Numbered from the stretch's first letter, positions 9,150 through 20,590 are shown. The stretch is DNA of 64,000 bases from Sulfurimonas sp. (GCA_028687935.1 JAQTZE010000004.1:67875-131874), one strand, 5' to 3'. Notes: a model not told the origin generated them from the letters alone. Numbers and translations are program-made.

Positions 9150-11363
9150 GTGAGCCAACAACTTCAAGACATCGAAAAACAACTCTCTAACCATAAATTA
9201 TCTCAAGATGATTATACGCATATCAAACAGATTTTAGGTCGTGAGCCTAATTTAGTAGAGCTAGGTATTTTTTCAGCCATGTGGAGTGAGCACTGTTCAT
9301 ACAAGTCTTCAAAAGTACACTTAAAAGGCTTCCCAGTAAGCGCTCCTTGGGTTATTCAAGGTCCAGGTGAAAACGCAGGTGTTATCGATATCGGTGGTGG
9401 TTATGCGGCTGTATTTAAGATGGAATCACACAATCACCCAAGTTTTATTGAGCCGTACCAAGGTGCTGCAACAGGTGTGGGTGGTATCATGCGTGACGTA
9501 TTTACGATGGGTGCGCGTCCTATTGCAAACTTAAACGCACTGCGTTTTGGAAATGTATTAAATGATGACAAAATCTCTGCACACCAACGTTATTTGGTAC
9601 GTGGTGTTGTTGCTGGAATCGGTGGTTATGGTAACTGTATGGGTGTTCCTACTATCGGTGGTGAAACAAGTTTTGATGAGTGTTACAATGGAAATATCCT
9701 TGTAAACGCATTTACTTTGGGTCTTGCAAAATCAGATGAAATCTTCTACGGTCGTGCGGATGGTATCGGCAATCCAGTAATGTACGTAGGTGCAAAAACT
9801 GGTCGTGATGGACTTGGTGGAGCGGTCATGAGCTCTGATAGTTTTACCGAAGAGTCAAAATCTTTGCGTCCAACTGTTCAAGTTGGGGATCCGTTTACGG
9901 AAAAACTTTTGCTTGAAGCGTGTCTTGAACTTTTCAAAACGGATTATGTTGTCGGTATCCAAGATATGGGAGCAGCAGGTCTTACCTCTTCATCTTTTGA
10001 GATGGCTGGACGCTCAGGTAGCGGTATGATCATGCACCTTGACAAAGTTCCTGCGCGTGAGCAAGGAATGACTCCATATGACTTTATGCTCTCAGAGTCT
10101 CAAGAACGTATGCTTTTATGTGCAAAAAAAGGTTCAGAGCAGGCGATCATCGATATCTTTGAAAAATGGGATCTTGATGCTGCTGTGATCGGTGAAGTTA
10201 CAGCGACTGGAAATATGGAACTATTCTGGCACGGAGATAAAGTGGCTGAAGTGCCTGTAAACCCTGTAAGTGAAGAAGCACCTGAGCTTAATCGCCCTAT
10301 GACTCGTCCAGCGTACCTTGACAAAATCGCTCACGTGACTATCAATGATTTTGACAAAGTTTCAAATCAGACTGCGTTTGAGACACTTACAAAGTCTATG
10401 GAAGTTGTAGATAAAGCGTGGATATATACGCAATACGACTCTATGGTGCAAACAAATACAATCAAAAAAGGCGGGATGCTTGACGCGTCTGTTATCCGTA
10501 TCAAAGAAAACGGAAAAGCGCTTGCAATGTCTGCTGATTGTAATGTTCGTTATTGCTACATCGACCCTATGGGCGGCGGTGCTGCGGCTGTTATCGAGTC
10601 AGGCCGTAATGTTGCGATGAGTGGTGCGCGTCCACTTGCTATTACAGATTGTCTAAACTTCGGAAATCCAGAAAATCCTGAAGTTATGTGGCAGTTTGGA
10701 CAAAGCTGTCTTGGTATCAAAGAGGCGTGTGCAGAGCTCACAACCCCGGTTATCGGTGGGAATGTTTCACTTTATAATGAAACAAACGGCGTTTCTGTTT
10801 TCCCAACACCTTCTATCGCAACTGTGGGTGTAAATGACGATCAAAACAATGTGCTCATGTCTAGTTTCCAAAACGCAGGCAATGTTTTGTACCTTGTAGG
10901 CGAGTCAAAATCTGAGTTCGGTGGTTCTTTATATATGAAAGAGATCTGTCATACAGTTGCAGGAATACTTCCAGAGATTGACTACAAAAAAGAGCTTGCT
11001 CTTTGGGACTTAGTCATCGAAGCAAACAAGAAAAATCTACTTGAATGTGCAAAAGATGCAAGCAGCGGCGGTGTGGCTATTGCTTTAGCTAAAATGGCTG
11101 CGACTTCAGGTCTTGGCTGTGATGCAAACATGAATGTTTCAGATGCAAGAGATATCTTCGCAGAGAGCATGAGCCGCGCTATCATCGAAGTCAAACCTGA
11201 GAACTGCGCTGCGTTTGAAGCGATGCTTGGTGATTTGGTATGTGAGCAAATCGGAACAGTTGGTGGAGATTTAATCAAAGTGAATGATGTTACTATGAGT
11301 ATGACTCAGCTACAAGACAACTACTTCAATACTTTCCAAAGAGTTATCGAGAGAGATTTATAA
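9150..11363 (+). CDS. purL: phosphoribosylformylglycinamidine synthase II
   Basis: [30 protein letters not shown]...[29 protein letters not shown] start. Classical PurL. Confidence 0.97.
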   Translation: MSQQLQDIEKQLSNHKLSQDDYTHIKQILGREPNLVELGIFSAMWSEHCSYKSSKVHLKGFPVSAPWVIQGPGENAGVIDIGGGYAAVFKMESHNHPSFIEPYQGAATGVGGIMRDVFTMGARPIANLNALRFGNVLNDDKISAHQRYLVRGVVAGIGGYGNCMGVPTIGGETSFDECYNGNILVNAFTLGLAKSDEIFYGRADGIGNPVMYVGAKTGRDGLGGAVMSSDSFTEESKSLRPTVQVGDPFTEKLLLEACLELFKTDYVVGIQDMGAAGLTSSSFEMAGRSGSGMIMHLDKVPAREQGMTPYDFMLSESQERMLLCAKKGSEQAIIDIFEKWDLDAAVIGEVTATGNMELFWHGDKVAEVPVNPVSEEAPELNRPMTRPAYLDKIAHVTINDFDKVSNQTAFETLTKSMEVVDKAWIYTQYDSMVQTNTIKKGGMLDASVIRIKENGKALAMSADCNVRYCYIDPMGGGAAAVIESGRNVAMSGARPLAITDCLNFGNPENPEVMWQFGQSCLGIKEACAELTTPVIGGNVSLYNETNGVSVFPTPSIATVGVNDDQNNVLMSSFQNAGNVLYLVGESKSEFGGSLYMKEICHTVAGILPEIDYKKELALWDLVIEANKKNLLECAKDASSGGVAIALAKMAATSGLGCDANMNVSDARDIFAESMSRAIIEVKPENCAAFEAMLGDLVCEQIGTVGGDLIKVNDVTMSMTQLQDNYFNTFQRVIERDL

Positions 11364-11370
11364 GTTTATT

Positions 11371-11768
11371 TTTTCTTCATACTTTTTACGTCGCCAAAAA
11401 GTAAGCAAAAAGCTCTTGCAACGGCTTCGAGCCCGACTTCGTCGGGTTCCCAAAAAACACCAAATAAATCCCTAAAAATTCAAAACTCACTTCGTTCAAA
11501 CAGTTGAATTTTCTTACCGGACTTTATTTGGTGTTTTTTAACTCTGCAGATGTTGCAATTTCTTAAGAAACTTTGTTGTCCATGTGTGTCGCTTTGGATT
11601 TTAGTCTTTTTGACTAAGTGAAGTCGTTAAGAAAATGCAACTGTTTGAGGCTTTAGCCGAGTTTTGCATTTTTAGACGTAGCGACCGAAAAAAGGCGTAA
11701 AAAAATCCAACTTCTGACACGATTTTTGGTTACTTTTGTAAAAAAGTGACATGAAAGAAGAGAATAAA
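11371..11768. repeat. structured noncoding element with imperfect terminal inverted repeats and nested hairpins (MITE-like candidate)
   Basis: Ends resemble each other in inverse orientation (TTCTTCATACTTTTTACGTCGCCAAAAAGTAAGCAAAAA versus the reverse complement of TTTTTGGTTACTTTTGTAAAAAAGTGACATGAAAGAAG). Internal perfect 17-bp inverted repeat AAAAAACACCAAATAAA (11452-11468)/TTTATTTGGTGTTTTTT (11523-11539), plus further hairpins. Confidence 0.55.
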
Positions 11769-11794
11769 AACTCTTTCATCACGAGAGCCTTAGT

Positions 11795-12754
11795 TTATAC
11801 ATTTGCTAAACAAGATAAAAGTTCAGGATCAAGCTCTTTGCGTTTACCTACGACTTCATCGATACTTCGGAGTTCAAAACCGCTTTTCGCGTAGCAGATG
11901 ATGCTCTCTTCTCTTTCGTTTAAAAGTGCGTTTATTGCATGATTGACAAATTTATATGCCATGAGTCTGTCGTATATCGTAGGATTACCGCCACGTTGGA
12001 TATGTCCGAGAACGCTTACTCTGGACTCGATACCGATAGTATCTTCAAACCAGTTTGCAATTTCTTGCGAGTCTTGTTTGATACCCTCTGAAACCACTGC
12101 AATGAAGTATCTTCTGCCATTTTTTATCTGCGTTTTAAACTGCTCTTCATGGATGCTCAAATCATAATCTACTTCTGGAATAAGGCATAACTCCGCTCCT
12201 GAAGTAAGCGAGGAGACAAGGGCAAGGTAACCGCAGTCGCGTCCCATAGTTTCGATAACAAAAGCGCGTCTAAAAGATGATGCCGTATCACGGATAGAGT
12301 CAATTGAGACTTTGATGATATTGAGCGCAGTATCGACACCAAGACAGTAGTCGGTTCCATTGATATCATTGTCAATAGTTGAGGGAATACCACAAAATTT
12401 TATCTTGTGTTCTTGATAAAATGCATGGAGCCCACGAAACGAACCATCACCTCCAAGAACAACAAGCATATCGATACCAAGTGCATCAAGATTTGCTTTT
12501 GCAACTGCTCTAAACTCGCTTTGCATAAAACGTTTTGATCTCGCAGAACCTATCTTTGTGCCACCACGAATGATGATGCCTGAGACATCTTCATAACTAG
12601 CTTTGACTATGTTGTTGTCAATCAGACCTTCATATCCATCGTAAACAAAATAGGGTGTTAAACCTTTTTGAAGTGTGTACTCCACAAAGTGTTTGAGTGC
12701 TGGATTCATACCAGAAACATCTCCGCCAGAACATAAAATAGCTATATTTTTCAT
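11795..12754 (-). CDS. pfkA: 6-phosphofructokinase
   Basis: NIAILCSGGDVSGMNPALKHFV...LVVLGGDGSFRG...IPSTIDNDINGTDYCLGVDTALN...VLGHIQRGGNPTIYDRLMA. Confidence 0.95.
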   Translation of the reverse strand: MKNIAILCSGGDVSGMNPALKHFVEYTLQKGLTPYFVYDGYEGLIDNNIVKASYEDVSGIIIRGGTKIGSARSKRFMQSEFRAVAKANLDALGIDMLVVLGGDGSFRGLHAFYQEHKIKFCGIPSTIDNDINGTDYCLGVDTALNIIKVSIDSIRDTASSFRRAFVIETMGRDCGYLALVSSLTSGAELCLIPEVDYDLSIHEEQFKTQIKNGRRYFIAVVSEGIKQDSQEIANWFEDTIGIESRVSVLGHIQRGGNPTIYDRLMAYKFVNHAINALLNEREESIICYAKSGFELRSIDEVVGKRKELDPELLSCLANV

Positions 12755-12815
12755 GAAATCTCTTTTTTAATATATATCTGCCAATTATATAATAAAAAAA
12801 TTGATAGGATAGCAG

Positions 12816-13991
12816 ATGCTAAAAACAATAGATAAAAATGTAATCATGCTCGGATTTGTAAGTTTTTTTACTGATATGGCGTCGGCTATGGTCACTCCAT
12901 TGTTGCCGATTTTTGTCGTTACAATACTGCATGAAGGCATGGATAAACTTGGAATCATTATAGCGATTTCTACGTTTGTATCTTATGCGCTGCGTTTGGT
13001 CTCCGGTTATATTTCAGATAGATATGGGATAGTCAAGCCGCTTGTTGTTGGCGGTTATTTCATCTCAGCGCTGAGTAAGCCGCTTATAGGATTTTCACAG
13101 ACATATAAAAGTATCGCACTCTTAAACGCAATGGAGCGTTTTGGTAAAGGCACGCGCTCGGCACCAAAAGATTTGATGATCTCTTCTTACAGCAAAGAAA
13201 ATGCAGCGGGAAAGACTTTTGGATTTCACAAGACAATGGATATTGCGGGAGAACTTTTTGGAACTATTCTCCTTTTTGTTGCGCTCTATACTTTTGGCCA
13301 AACTGAAGAAGTGATAAGAAATATTTTTTATTTCACACTTTTTCCTGGGATAGTGAGTGTGATACTTGTGACTTTTTTTGTAAAAGATATACCAAAACGC
13401 AAGATGAGGGAATCAGGCGCACTAAAAATAAGTGCGAATGACAAAGAAGTATTGAAGTCACTTGCGTTTTATTTTTTGTTTATATTTTTTATCTTTAGCA
13501 GTGCTTTTTATACGATGCAGGCCAAAGAGTTAGGAATTTCTACTATGATGATTCCGCTTTTGTTTGTTGTCTCTGCGTTTATGCAAACACTTAGTAGCTA
13601 CTCTCTTGGAAAACTTGTCGATAAGATCGGAGCAGAGTATATCATGGCTTTTGCTTATCTCTGCGGTGTTGTCTCGCAGCTGTTTCTATATCTGCAAAAT
13701 GAACTCTTTACTTGGCTTGCCTTTGCGTTTTTAGGTCTTTTTACTGTGGCATCCCTAAACGCAACGCGTTCGCTCATCTCACAAAAAGCAGACAATAAAG
13801 GAACTCTGTATGGCCTCTTTTATTCAGGTGTGGCAATATTTGGAGCATTAGGAGCACTTTTGTCGGGATATATCTGGCATGGATTTGGTATGGATACTAC
13901 GCTTATTTATGCGTTTATCGGGACAAGCATCGTCACACTGCTCTTTTTTCATCAATACATAATCTCTTTTAGGCTAAAATTGCGTCAATAA
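12816..13991 (+). CDS. MFS transporter
   Basis: About 12 hydrophobic segments; [31 protein letters not shown]...[13 protein letters not shown]. Confidence 0.85.
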   Translation: MLKTIDKNVIMLGFVSFFTDMASAMVTPLLPIFVVTILHEGMDKLGIIIAISTFVSYALRLVSGYISDRYGIVKPLVVGGYFISALSKPLIGFSQTYKSIALLNAMERFGKGTRSAPKDLMISSYSKENAAGKTFGFHKTMDIAGELFGTILLFVALYTFGQTEEVIRNIFYFTLFPGIVSVILVTFFVKDIPKRKMRESGALKISANDKEVLKSLAFYFLFIFFIFSSAFYTMQAKELGISTMMIPLLFVVSAFMQTLSSYSLGKLVDKIGAEYIMAFAYLCGVVSQLFLYLQNELFTWLAFAFLGLFTVASLNATRSLISQKADNKGTLYGLFYSGVAIFGALGALLSGYIWHGFGMDTTLIYAFIGTSIVTLLFFHQYIISFRLKLRQ

Positions 13992-14019
13992 TTTACAAAT
14001 TGTTTTGTTAAGGAATAGT

Positions 14020-15555
14020 ATGAAAAGAGCGTTGGTAAGTGTTAGCGATAAAGAAGGTGTAGTCGAGTTTTGTTCGTCTTTGGTAAAGAACGGTTTTGAG
14101 ATCATCTCAACTGGTGGAACGTATAAAAAGTTGGTTGAAGCGGGGATTAAAGCTATTGAGATCGACGAAGTTACAAAATTTCCTGAATGTTTTGAAGGAC
14201 GTGTAAAAACGCTGAATCCTTATGTGCACGGCGGAATCTTACATAGACGTGACAAACAGTCACACTTGGATCAGGCAAAAGAACTTGGTGTTGAAGCTAT
14301 AGACTTAGTATGTGTCAATCTGTATCCTTTTAAAGAGACGATAGAAAAAACAGATGACTTTGATGACATTATTGAGAATATCGACATCGGCGGACCTGCA
14401 ATGGTGCGCTCAGCTGCGAAAAACTTTGACTCTGTGATGATCGTTACAGACGTAAGTGATTATGCTGTGGTCATTGATGCGATCGAAAATGAGAAAAACA
14501 CGAGAGATTTCCGTCTTGGCCTTATGATAAAAGCGTATGAGCACACAGCAGCATACGACTCGATGATAGCAAACTACATGAACAGCCGTTTCAACGGTGG
14601 TTTTGGTGCAAAACAGTTCGTGGTCGGAAACAAAGTGATGGATACGCGTTATGGTGAAAATCCTCATCAAAAAGGTGCTTTGTACGAGTTTGACAAACAC
14701 TACTCAAACAACTTCAAAACACTCAAAGGCGAAGCAAGTTTTAACAACCTAAACGACCTAAGCGGCGCTGTGAAAATCGCTTCTGCGTTTGGAGATCAAA
14801 ACGCAGTCTGTATCACAAAGCATGGAAATCCTTGTGGCTTTGCTATCAAAGATACACTCCTTGAAGCGTATGTTGAAGCACTCAAATGTGACCCTGTCTC
14901 TGCGTTTGGCGGTGTTGTTGCAGTAAACGGTGTTGTGACAAAAGAGCTCGCAGAGAAGATGAATGAGATATTCTTAGAAGTGATCATTGCAGGACGCATC
15001 ACAGAAGAAGCACAAGAAGTTTTCGCAAGTAAAAAGCGTATCAAACTCTTTGAAATGGGAAGCGATAAGCTTGTTCTTGCATCAGATGCAAAAGATTTCA
15101 AACACATTGACGGCGGATTTGTCTTCCAAGACGCTGATAAAGTTGGCGAAGATGAAGTGAAAAACGCAAAGCTTATGACAAGCAAAGCGGCAACGACGCA
15201 AGAGATGAAAGATATGGAGATAGCATATAAAGTTGCTTCTCTCACTAAATCAAACTGTGTCGTTTATGTCAAAAACTCTGCAATGGTAGCTGTCGGTATG
15301 GGTATGACTTCTCGTGTCGATGCCAGCCAATGTGCGCTCAAAAAAGCAAAAGAGATGGGTCTTGATGTGACAGGTGCAGCTTTAGCAAGTGAAGCATTTT
15401 TCCCGTTCCGTGACTCTATCGATGCAGCTGCAGCAGCAGGTGTAAAATCTGTAATCGAACCAGGTGGCAGTATCAGAGATGAAGAGATCATTGAAGCGGC
15501 GAATGAATTTGGGATGAGTCTCTACTTCTCAGAAGTGCGCCACTTCCTACACTAA
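14020..15555 (+). CDS. purH: bifunctional AICAR formyltransferase/IMP cyclohydrolase
   Basis: [15 protein letters not shown]...[10 protein letters not shown]...[21 protein letters not shown] at 14020 preceded by AAGGA. Confidence 0.97.
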   Translation: MKRALVSVSDKEGVVEFCSSLVKNGFEIISTGGTYKKLVEAGIKAIEIDEVTKFPECFEGRVKTLNPYVHGGILHRRDKQSHLDQAKELGVEAIDLVCVNLYPFKETIEKTDDFDDIIENIDIGGPAMVRSAAKNFDSVMIVTDVSDYAVVIDAIENEKNTRDFRLGLMIKAYEHTAAYDSMIANYMNSRFNGGFGAKQFVVGNKVMDTRYGENPHQKGALYEFDKHYSNNFKTLKGEASFNNLNDLSGAVKIASAFGDQNAVCITKHGNPCGFAIKDTLLEAYVEALKCDPVSAFGGVVAVNGVVTKELAEKMNEIFLEVIIAGRITEEAQEVFASKKRIKLFEMGSDKLVLASDAKDFKHIDGGFVFQDADKVGEDEVKNAKLMTSKAATTQEMKDMEIAYKVASLTKSNCVVYVKNSAMVAVGMGMTSRVDASQCALKKAKEMGLDVTGAALASEAFFPFRDSIDAAAAAGVKSVIEPGGSIRDEEIIEAANEFGMSLYFSEVRHFLH

Positions 15556-15564
15556 AATTAAATA

Positions 15565-15745
15565 AAAATCAAAATAGCGACGCAACTTCTGCGTTGCTAC
15601 ACTCGTCACGTACAAAAGTACGCTTCCTCATTATGCGCCTTGAATTTACATCACTCTTTTGATTTTGGTGGGTTTGAGGGTGAACGTAACTTCTGTGTGT
15701 ATTGCTTCAGCGCATCATGCAACTGCATCACTCTTTTTATTTTAG
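15565..15745. repeat. intergenic structured repeat with direct and inverted subrepeats
   Basis: Inverted AAAATCAAAA (15565-15574)/TTTTGATTTT (15657-15666); hairpins ACGCA-ACTTC-TGCGT and CGTAC-AAAA-GTACG; near-identical direct copies CATCACTCTTTT(G/T)ATTTT. Confidence 0.5.
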
Positions 15746-15774
15746 AATAATTAGAGTAGCAACAGCACTTGCGT

Positions 15775-16818
15775 TTAAACTATCCAGCTTCCTTCTTCAA
15801 AAACCACTTCATCTCCGAGCGTGACTCTGTCGGTATCGACGAAAACATCCACATGATACAAACCATCACTGCGTTTAAAGCCGGGTTTGCCATAAGTGCC
15901 GTGTTTTGCACCGAGTGAGACGTGAACACCGCACATGCGCTCATACGTTCCAGTGTCAGCTACAGTGCGGGTTTTGCTAAAGGCGCGATTGAGTCCGAAG
16001 CCCAGCTCCCGTATCCAAACGACACCTCCTTCATCCCTGCGTATAAGTGAGAGAATATGCTCAAACTCAGGTGTAGAGTTTTCGCACGCCACTACTTGTC
16101 CCTCTTCGATGATAAGGGTGATAGGGATTTCTGGTGTGTTGATTTTGTATGTCACATCACCAAAACAAAAAATCTTCAGGCGTCCATGAACAGCTCGCAG
16201 ATCTTGTGCTTCTGTAAAGACCTCACCAAGTGGAAACTGACCTCCCATATTGGTCATTCCGGTGTAGTCTCCGATATTGAGTTTGGCAGACTCAAACGCA
16301 GAACCATAGTGTAAGCGCTCGCCAGCACTCTCAATTATTCCAAAAGGAGCAGCATCGATTTTTGCTTTGAGGGCACGACCGACACCGCGATAATATTCGG
16401 CATCATAGGCAAGTGAATCAACATATATAGGCGCTTCTTCCTCAGACATGCGGCTGAGATGTGGGTGCTCGATGACTTTGATACTGCGTTTGAAAAGCTC
16501 AACACGTATGCGAAAGGCATCAAGGCGAAAATTTGTGGACTGGATAAGAGCCACAAAATCAGATGGCTCAAGCGCATCGAGGGTTTGGCGTATCTCTAGA
16601 GGAGGAAGTTCGTTAAAGTCGATAAAAATTGCATCAGGGAGGGCAAGTCTGTATGCGTGTTCTAAAATATTTGAGAGCAGACAGCCTCTGTCATAAACAA
16701 CAATAGCTTTTTCGTTTTCTCTATGATGAAACGCAAGATGTAAAATATCTCTCAAATAATGCGAAGCTCTCTTAGCCAGCGTTTCAAGCTCGATTGAAGC
16801 TGTTGCGTTTACGTTCAT
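15775..16818 (-). CDS. aminopeptidase-like protein (M29/leucyl aminopeptidase-like)
   Basis: C-terminal ELGFGLNRAFSKTRTVADTGTYERMCGVHVSLGAKHGTYG...HVDVFVDTDRV resembles M29-type metallopeptidases. Confidence 0.55.
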   Translation of the reverse strand: MNVNATASIELETLAKRASHYLRDILHLAFHHRENEKAIVVYDRGCLLSNILEHAYRLALPDAIFIDFNELPPLEIRQTLDALEPSDFVALIQSTNFRLDAFRIRVELFKRSIKVIEHPHLSRMSEEEAPIYVDSLAYDAEYYRGVGRALKAKIDAAPFGIIESAGERLHYGSAFESAKLNIGDYTGMTNMGGQFPLGEVFTEAQDLRAVHGRLKIFCFGDVTYKINTPEIPITLIIEEGQVVACENSTPEFEHILSLIRRDEGGVVWIRELGFGLNRAFSKTRTVADTGTYERMCGVHVSLGAKHGTYGKPGFKRSDGLYHVDVFVDTDRVTLGDEVVFEEGSWIV

Positions 16819-16894
16819 TACATAGTTCCTAGGGTAAATTTAAGAGTGAATTATAGCAAAGTAGCGCTGAAAAATGAAGAGGAAACGGAGCAAA

Positions 16895-16915
16895 CTTGAT
16901 TGACATCCACTCAAC
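16895..16915. promoter_or_regulatory. HspR operator (HAIR-like inverted repeat)
   Basis: CTTGATT-GACATCC-ACTCAAC, close to the HAIR consensus CTTGAGT-N7-ACTCAAG (6/7 in each arm, exact N7 spacing). Confidence 0.8.
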
Positions 16916-16929
16916 TCTTGTGATATAAT
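16900..16929 (+). promoter_or_regulatory. sigma70-type promoter for cbpA-hspR
   Basis: TTGACA (16900-16905), 18-nt spacer, TATAAT (16924-16929), overlapping the HAIR site. Confidence 0.8.
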
Positions 16930-16969
16930 CCTACTTAAACAATAAGAATACAATTTTTAGGAAACTTGC

Positions 16970-17845
16970 ATGAGCAAATCATTATATAAAACACTTGAAA
17001 TATCAGAAAACGCAAATGAAGCAGAGATAAAAAAAGCCTACCGTAAGCTTGCGCGCCAATATCACCCAGATATCAACAAAGAAGCGGGTGCAGAGGATAA
17101 GTTTAAAGAGATAAACGCAGCGTATGAAATACTCAGCGACAAAGATAAAAAAGCACAGTACGATAGAGCAGGGGACGGCATGTTTGGCGGACAAAACTTC
17201 CATGATTTTTCACGTTCTCATGCAGGTGGCAATGCGGATTTGGATGAAATCCTTAGAAGTATGTTCTCAGGCGGTGGCGGCGGCTTCGGCGGTGGTTTTG
17301 GTGGAGGCGGCGGCTTTGGCGGCGGTTTTGCACAGCAAGAACCAAACCTTGATATCGAGAGTAGTGTGACGATTCCTTTTGTGGTTTCTATTCTTGGCGG
17401 TTCACACTCGGTTTCTGTCAATGGTGAGCGTTTTGATATCAAGATACCTGCAGGTGTGAAAAACGGCGAGAAGATGCGTGTAAAAGGCAAAGGTCATGCT
17501 CAGGGCGGCCGTGCTGGCGATCTCTTTTTGAAGATCAATGTTGCTTCGAGTTCTGAGTATGAGCGAGAAGAAAATGATCTTGTCAAGAACTTTGATGTGC
17601 CTTTGTATGCAGCACTTTTTGGAGAGAAGATCTCTATCGAGACTCTCGATAAAGAGATAAAACTCAAAATCCCTCAAAACACAAAAAATGGACAGAGATT
17701 CCGTGTCAAAGAGATGGGTGCGATGGATAGAAAGACAAAAATTCGTGGTGACTTGTATCTACGCGCAAATATTGTCTTGCCAAATGTGGATGAGCTTGAT
17801 GAAAAACTCGTTGAGATCATGAAAGAAAAACTGCCTCAGGCGTAG
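16970..17845 (+). CDS. cbpA: DnaJ-like co-chaperone CbpA
   Basis: J domain YKTLEISENANEAEIKKAYRKLARQYHPDINKE, Gly/Phe-rich linker, DnaJ C-terminal domain without zinc finger. Confidence 0.9.
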   Translation: MSKSLYKTLEISENANEAEIKKAYRKLARQYHPDINKEAGAEDKFKEINAAYEILSDKDKKAQYDRAGDGMFGGQNFHDFSRSHAGGNADLDEILRSMFSGGGGGFGGGFGGGGGFGGGFAQQEPNLDIESSVTIPFVVSILGGSHSVSVNGERFDIKIPAGVKNGEKMRVKGKGHAQGGRAGDLFLKINVASSSEYEREENDLVKNFDVPLYAALFGEKISIETLDKEIKLKIPQNTKNGQRFRVKEMGAMDRKTKIRGDLYLRANIVLPNVDELDEKLVEIMKEKLPQA

Positions 17846-17856
17846 AAGGAGAAGAT

Positions 17857-18243
17857 ATGAGTATGCATCATCAGTATGACGAACCCGTCTATCTTATTAG
17901 TATCGTTGCAAAGATTTTGGAGATACATCCGCAGACTTTGCGGCAGTATGAGAGAGAAAATCTTGTCTGTCCATCGCGTTCTGATGGGAGGATTCGTCTC
18001 TACTCACAAAGAGATATTGATAGAATCAAGCTTATTCTGAGACTTACAAGAGATCTTGGGGTAAATCTTGCGGGTGTGGATATTATCCTGCGTTTAAAAG
18101 AGAATGTGGATGATATGGAGCAAGATATTGCAGGTTTACGTCATGATCTTGCAAAAGCAAAAAACAACCACTCCGTCTCTCCAGACAAAGCACTTGTGAC
18201 GAAGAAAAGCGTCTATGAGATGATTATTTTCGAGAAAAAATAG
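17857..18243 (+). CDS. hspR: MerR-family heat shock repressor HspR
   Basis: PVYLISIVAKILEIHPQTLRQYERENLVCPSRSDGRIRLYSQRDIDRIKLI, immediately downstream of cbpA. Confidence 0.92.
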   Translation: MSMHHQYDEPVYLISIVAKILEIHPQTLRQYERENLVCPSRSDGRIRLYSQRDIDRIKLILRLTRDLGVNLAGVDIILRLKENVDDMEQDIAGLRHDLAKAKNNHSVSPDKALVTKKSVYEMIIFEKK

Positions 18244-18256
18244 GCATTCTATTCGC

Positions 18257-19522
18257 CTACTTTTCTTTAAGCCTTTGGATATTAGCCCCAACATTCTCTA
18301 GTTTTTTCTCCAATGAGTCATACCCACGGTCGAGGTGATAGATACGGTGTACGTTTGTCTCTCCATCTGCTACAAGTCCCGCCAAAACAAGAGCGCTTGA
18401 AGCACGAAGATCTGTTGCCATGACATCCGTTCCACTGAGTTCACTTTTGCCATCTACTGTAGCTGTGTGACCGTTGAGTGTTATTCTTGCACCCATACGT
18501 TGCAACTCACTCACGTGCATAAATCTATTTTCAAAGAGTCTCTCCTCAATGATAGAAGTTCCTTCTGCTTGAGTAGCAAGTGCCAAAAATTGAGCTTGCA
18601 TATCTGTTGGAAACGCAGGGTATTCTTGTGTTACTATTTTGACGGCTTTGAGTGTTTGTGATGGATGTAGCGTGATCGTGTCAGCTGTGAGCGTAAAGGT
18701 ACAGCCCATCTCTTCGAGTTTTGCAAGGACTGCACCAAGGTGCTTTGGCTCTGCGTTTTCTAGTGTAAGTTCTGATTTTGTTATCGCTGCTGCACAAAGG
18801 TAAGTTCCAGCTTCAATACGGTCAGGTATCACAGAAAACGGCGCGATATCTACAAGTGCACCACTTGTTCCGTGGATACTAAGCACTGCAGTTCCGATAC
18901 CTTCTATCTTCACGCCGCTTGCGTTTAGAACTTCACAAAGTTGGACGACTTCAGGTTCTCTCGCTGCGTTTGTGATGTGTGTGATACCATGAGCGAGTGC
19001 CGCAGCCATGACGATATTTGCAGTTCCTGTGACCGTGATTTTATCAAAGATGATGTTGCATCCTTTGAGACCATCAGGCGCTGTTGCTTGCACATATCCT
19101 GCGTGTATCTCGATCTTCGCACCCATCTGCTCTAAAGCTTTGAGATGTAAGTCAATTGGGCGTTGTCCGATCGCACAGCCGCCTGGAAGCGAGACTTCAC
19201 AGTGACCAAAACGCGCAAGTATTGGACCAAGAACAAGGATAGAAGCACGCATCGTTTTGACGATATCATACGTTGCTTTTGTTTGGGTAAGTGTAGCAGT
19301 GTTTACAGTGACAGAATCATCACCAAACTCACACGTCGCTCCGAGATTTGAGAGAAGTTTGAGGAGTGTTCTGATGTCAGCAACATGAGGCAGGTTTTTG
19401 ATTACAACAGGGTTTTTCGCCAGAATAGTCATAGCGATGAGGGGAAGTGAGGCGTTTTTCGCACCGGAAATTTTTATCGTTCCACTTAAGTTTTCAGCAC
19501 TTGTTATTTTCAAATAATCCAT
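18257..19522 (-). CDS. murA: UDP-N-acetylglucosamine 1-carboxyvinyltransferase
   Basis: [30 protein letters not shown]...[16 protein letters not shown]...[17 protein letters not shown]. Confidence 0.97.
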   Translation of the reverse strand: MDYLKITSAENLSGTIKISGAKNASLPLIAMTILAKNPVVIKNLPHVADIRTLLKLLSNLGATCEFGDDSVTVNTATLTQTKATYDIVKTMRASILVLGPILARFGHCEVSLPGGCAIGQRPIDLHLKALEQMGAKIEIHAGYVQATAPDGLKGCNIIFDKITVTGTANIVMAAALAHGITHITNAAREPEVVQLCEVLNASGVKIEGIGTAVLSIHGTSGALVDIAPFSVIPDRIEAGTYLCAAAITKSELTLENAEPKHLGAVLAKLEEMGCTFTLTADTITLHPSQTLKAVKIVTQEYPAFPTDMQAQFLALATQAEGTSIIEERLFENRFMHVSELQRMGARITLNGHTATVDGKSELSGTDVMATDLRASSALVLAGLVADGETNVHRIYHLDRGYDSLEKKLENVGANIQRLKEK

Positions 19523-19626
19523 AAGTCTCTCTATTAGTTATAAAATTTAATCGTGATTATATCTAATCAAACCAATAGTCAAGTTAATTGCGTTTTTTTG
19601 CTATACTTTTAGCAAAGGAAATAACC

Positions 19627-20058
19627 ATGAGCTCAGCCTTAGATAGACTAAAAAACCTTACAAGCAAGATCTCCGGTTATGAAGTAGCCAGAAAAGAGAA
19701 CTTGAGGATACTTGAAGATTTATATAATACATTGCAGATAGACAAAAAAGTAGAGACTTTTGCTGAGCTTTTTATGTTTAAAGCGATCAACCTCTCAGGA
19801 GCTTCACTTCTTAGTGAAAACTTGGGTGAAGTAAAAGCGGGAAAATATCTCCAAATTCTTGCCATATCTTACGATAAAGAAGCCATCGTAAAGAGTAAAA
19901 ACATCTCTTTAGGCTACTACGGCAAAGCAGAAAATGTGGATGAGGCGCTTAAAAATAAGATCGTCGAATTTATTATGCGTTTTCGCTTTGAGAAAAGTTT
20001 TATGACGCTTGAACATTATTATGACGTTATAGAGAAATTTAAAGATAGTGATGTCTAG
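19627..20058 (+). CDS. conserved hypothetical protein
   Basis: ATG at 19627 preceded by AAAGGAAATAACC; MSSALDRLKNLTSKISGYEVARKENLRILEDLYNTLQ. No recognised domain. Confidence 0.6.
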   Translation: MSSALDRLKNLTSKISGYEVARKENLRILEDLYNTLQIDKKVETFAELFMFKAINLSGASLLSENLGEVKAGKYLQILAISYDKEAIVKSKNISLGYYGKAENVDEALKNKIVEFIMRFRFEKSFMTLEHYYDVIEKFKDSDV

Positions 20059-20590
20059 ATTTTACTTTTTTCTATGGCTGCGATGGCTCATTCGCGTTTC
20101 ATTATGCTCTGTGCTTTTGGCCTCAACTGTGGCTGCGTTTATCACTCTTTTTATCTATATTTCTCAGGGAATGCCAGCTCTAAACGCTGAAGTCGCTAGT
20201 GCACTGTTGGCTATTGCAAAATTCTGGTTTCCTCTGAGTTGGAGTCTTGCTCTTTTGCTTGTACTCTTTCGCAGTGTGAAATATCTTTTCAACGTTCCCG
20301 TCGCAGGTTATCTCCTCAAACTTAAAGTCTGTGGCAAAGAAAAGTTTATAGAAGAGATTGGATACGGAGATTTGGTAAAAGTTTGGAGAAAGTGGTTTAT
20401 GTTACTCATCTGGATTGTTGCCGCACAGATGATATTTGCCCTTGCGTTTACCTATCTTTTTAGCGACTATAGCGGTGTTTTTGCGTGGTTTAGTATCTAT
20501 TGGCTTTTTGGTTTTATTTTAGTTGCTGGGTACTTTTCGATTATACTTTTGGCAAACAGATGTAAACGCGTGAAGATAAAACAATGCTGA
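20048..20590 (+). CDS. conserved membrane protein
   Basis: Four predicted hydrophobic segments; overlaps neighbours at both ends. Confidence 0.6.
   Translation: MMSRFYFFLWLRWLIRVSLCSVLLASTVAAFITLFIYISQGMPALNAEVASALLAIAKFWFPLSWSLALLLVLFRSVKYLFNVPVAGYLLKLKVCGKEKFIEEIGYGDLVKVWRKWFMLLIWIVAAQMIFALAFTYLFSDYSGVFAWFSIYWLFGFILVAGYFSIILLANRCKRVKIKQC

Noticed and set aside
14796-15245. 149-aa antisense ORF inside purH
   Set aside because: Ser/Ala/Thr-rich composition typical of antisense reading of a conserved gene; no ribosome site or domain.
17270-17335. GGCGGTGGC-type tandem repeat in cbpA
   Set aside because: Codes for the ordinary DnaJ G/F linker, not a separate repeat element.
17218-17490. Proline-rich antisense ORF in cbpA
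   Set aside because: It is the reverse reading of the Gly/Phe-rich linker; a repeat artefact.
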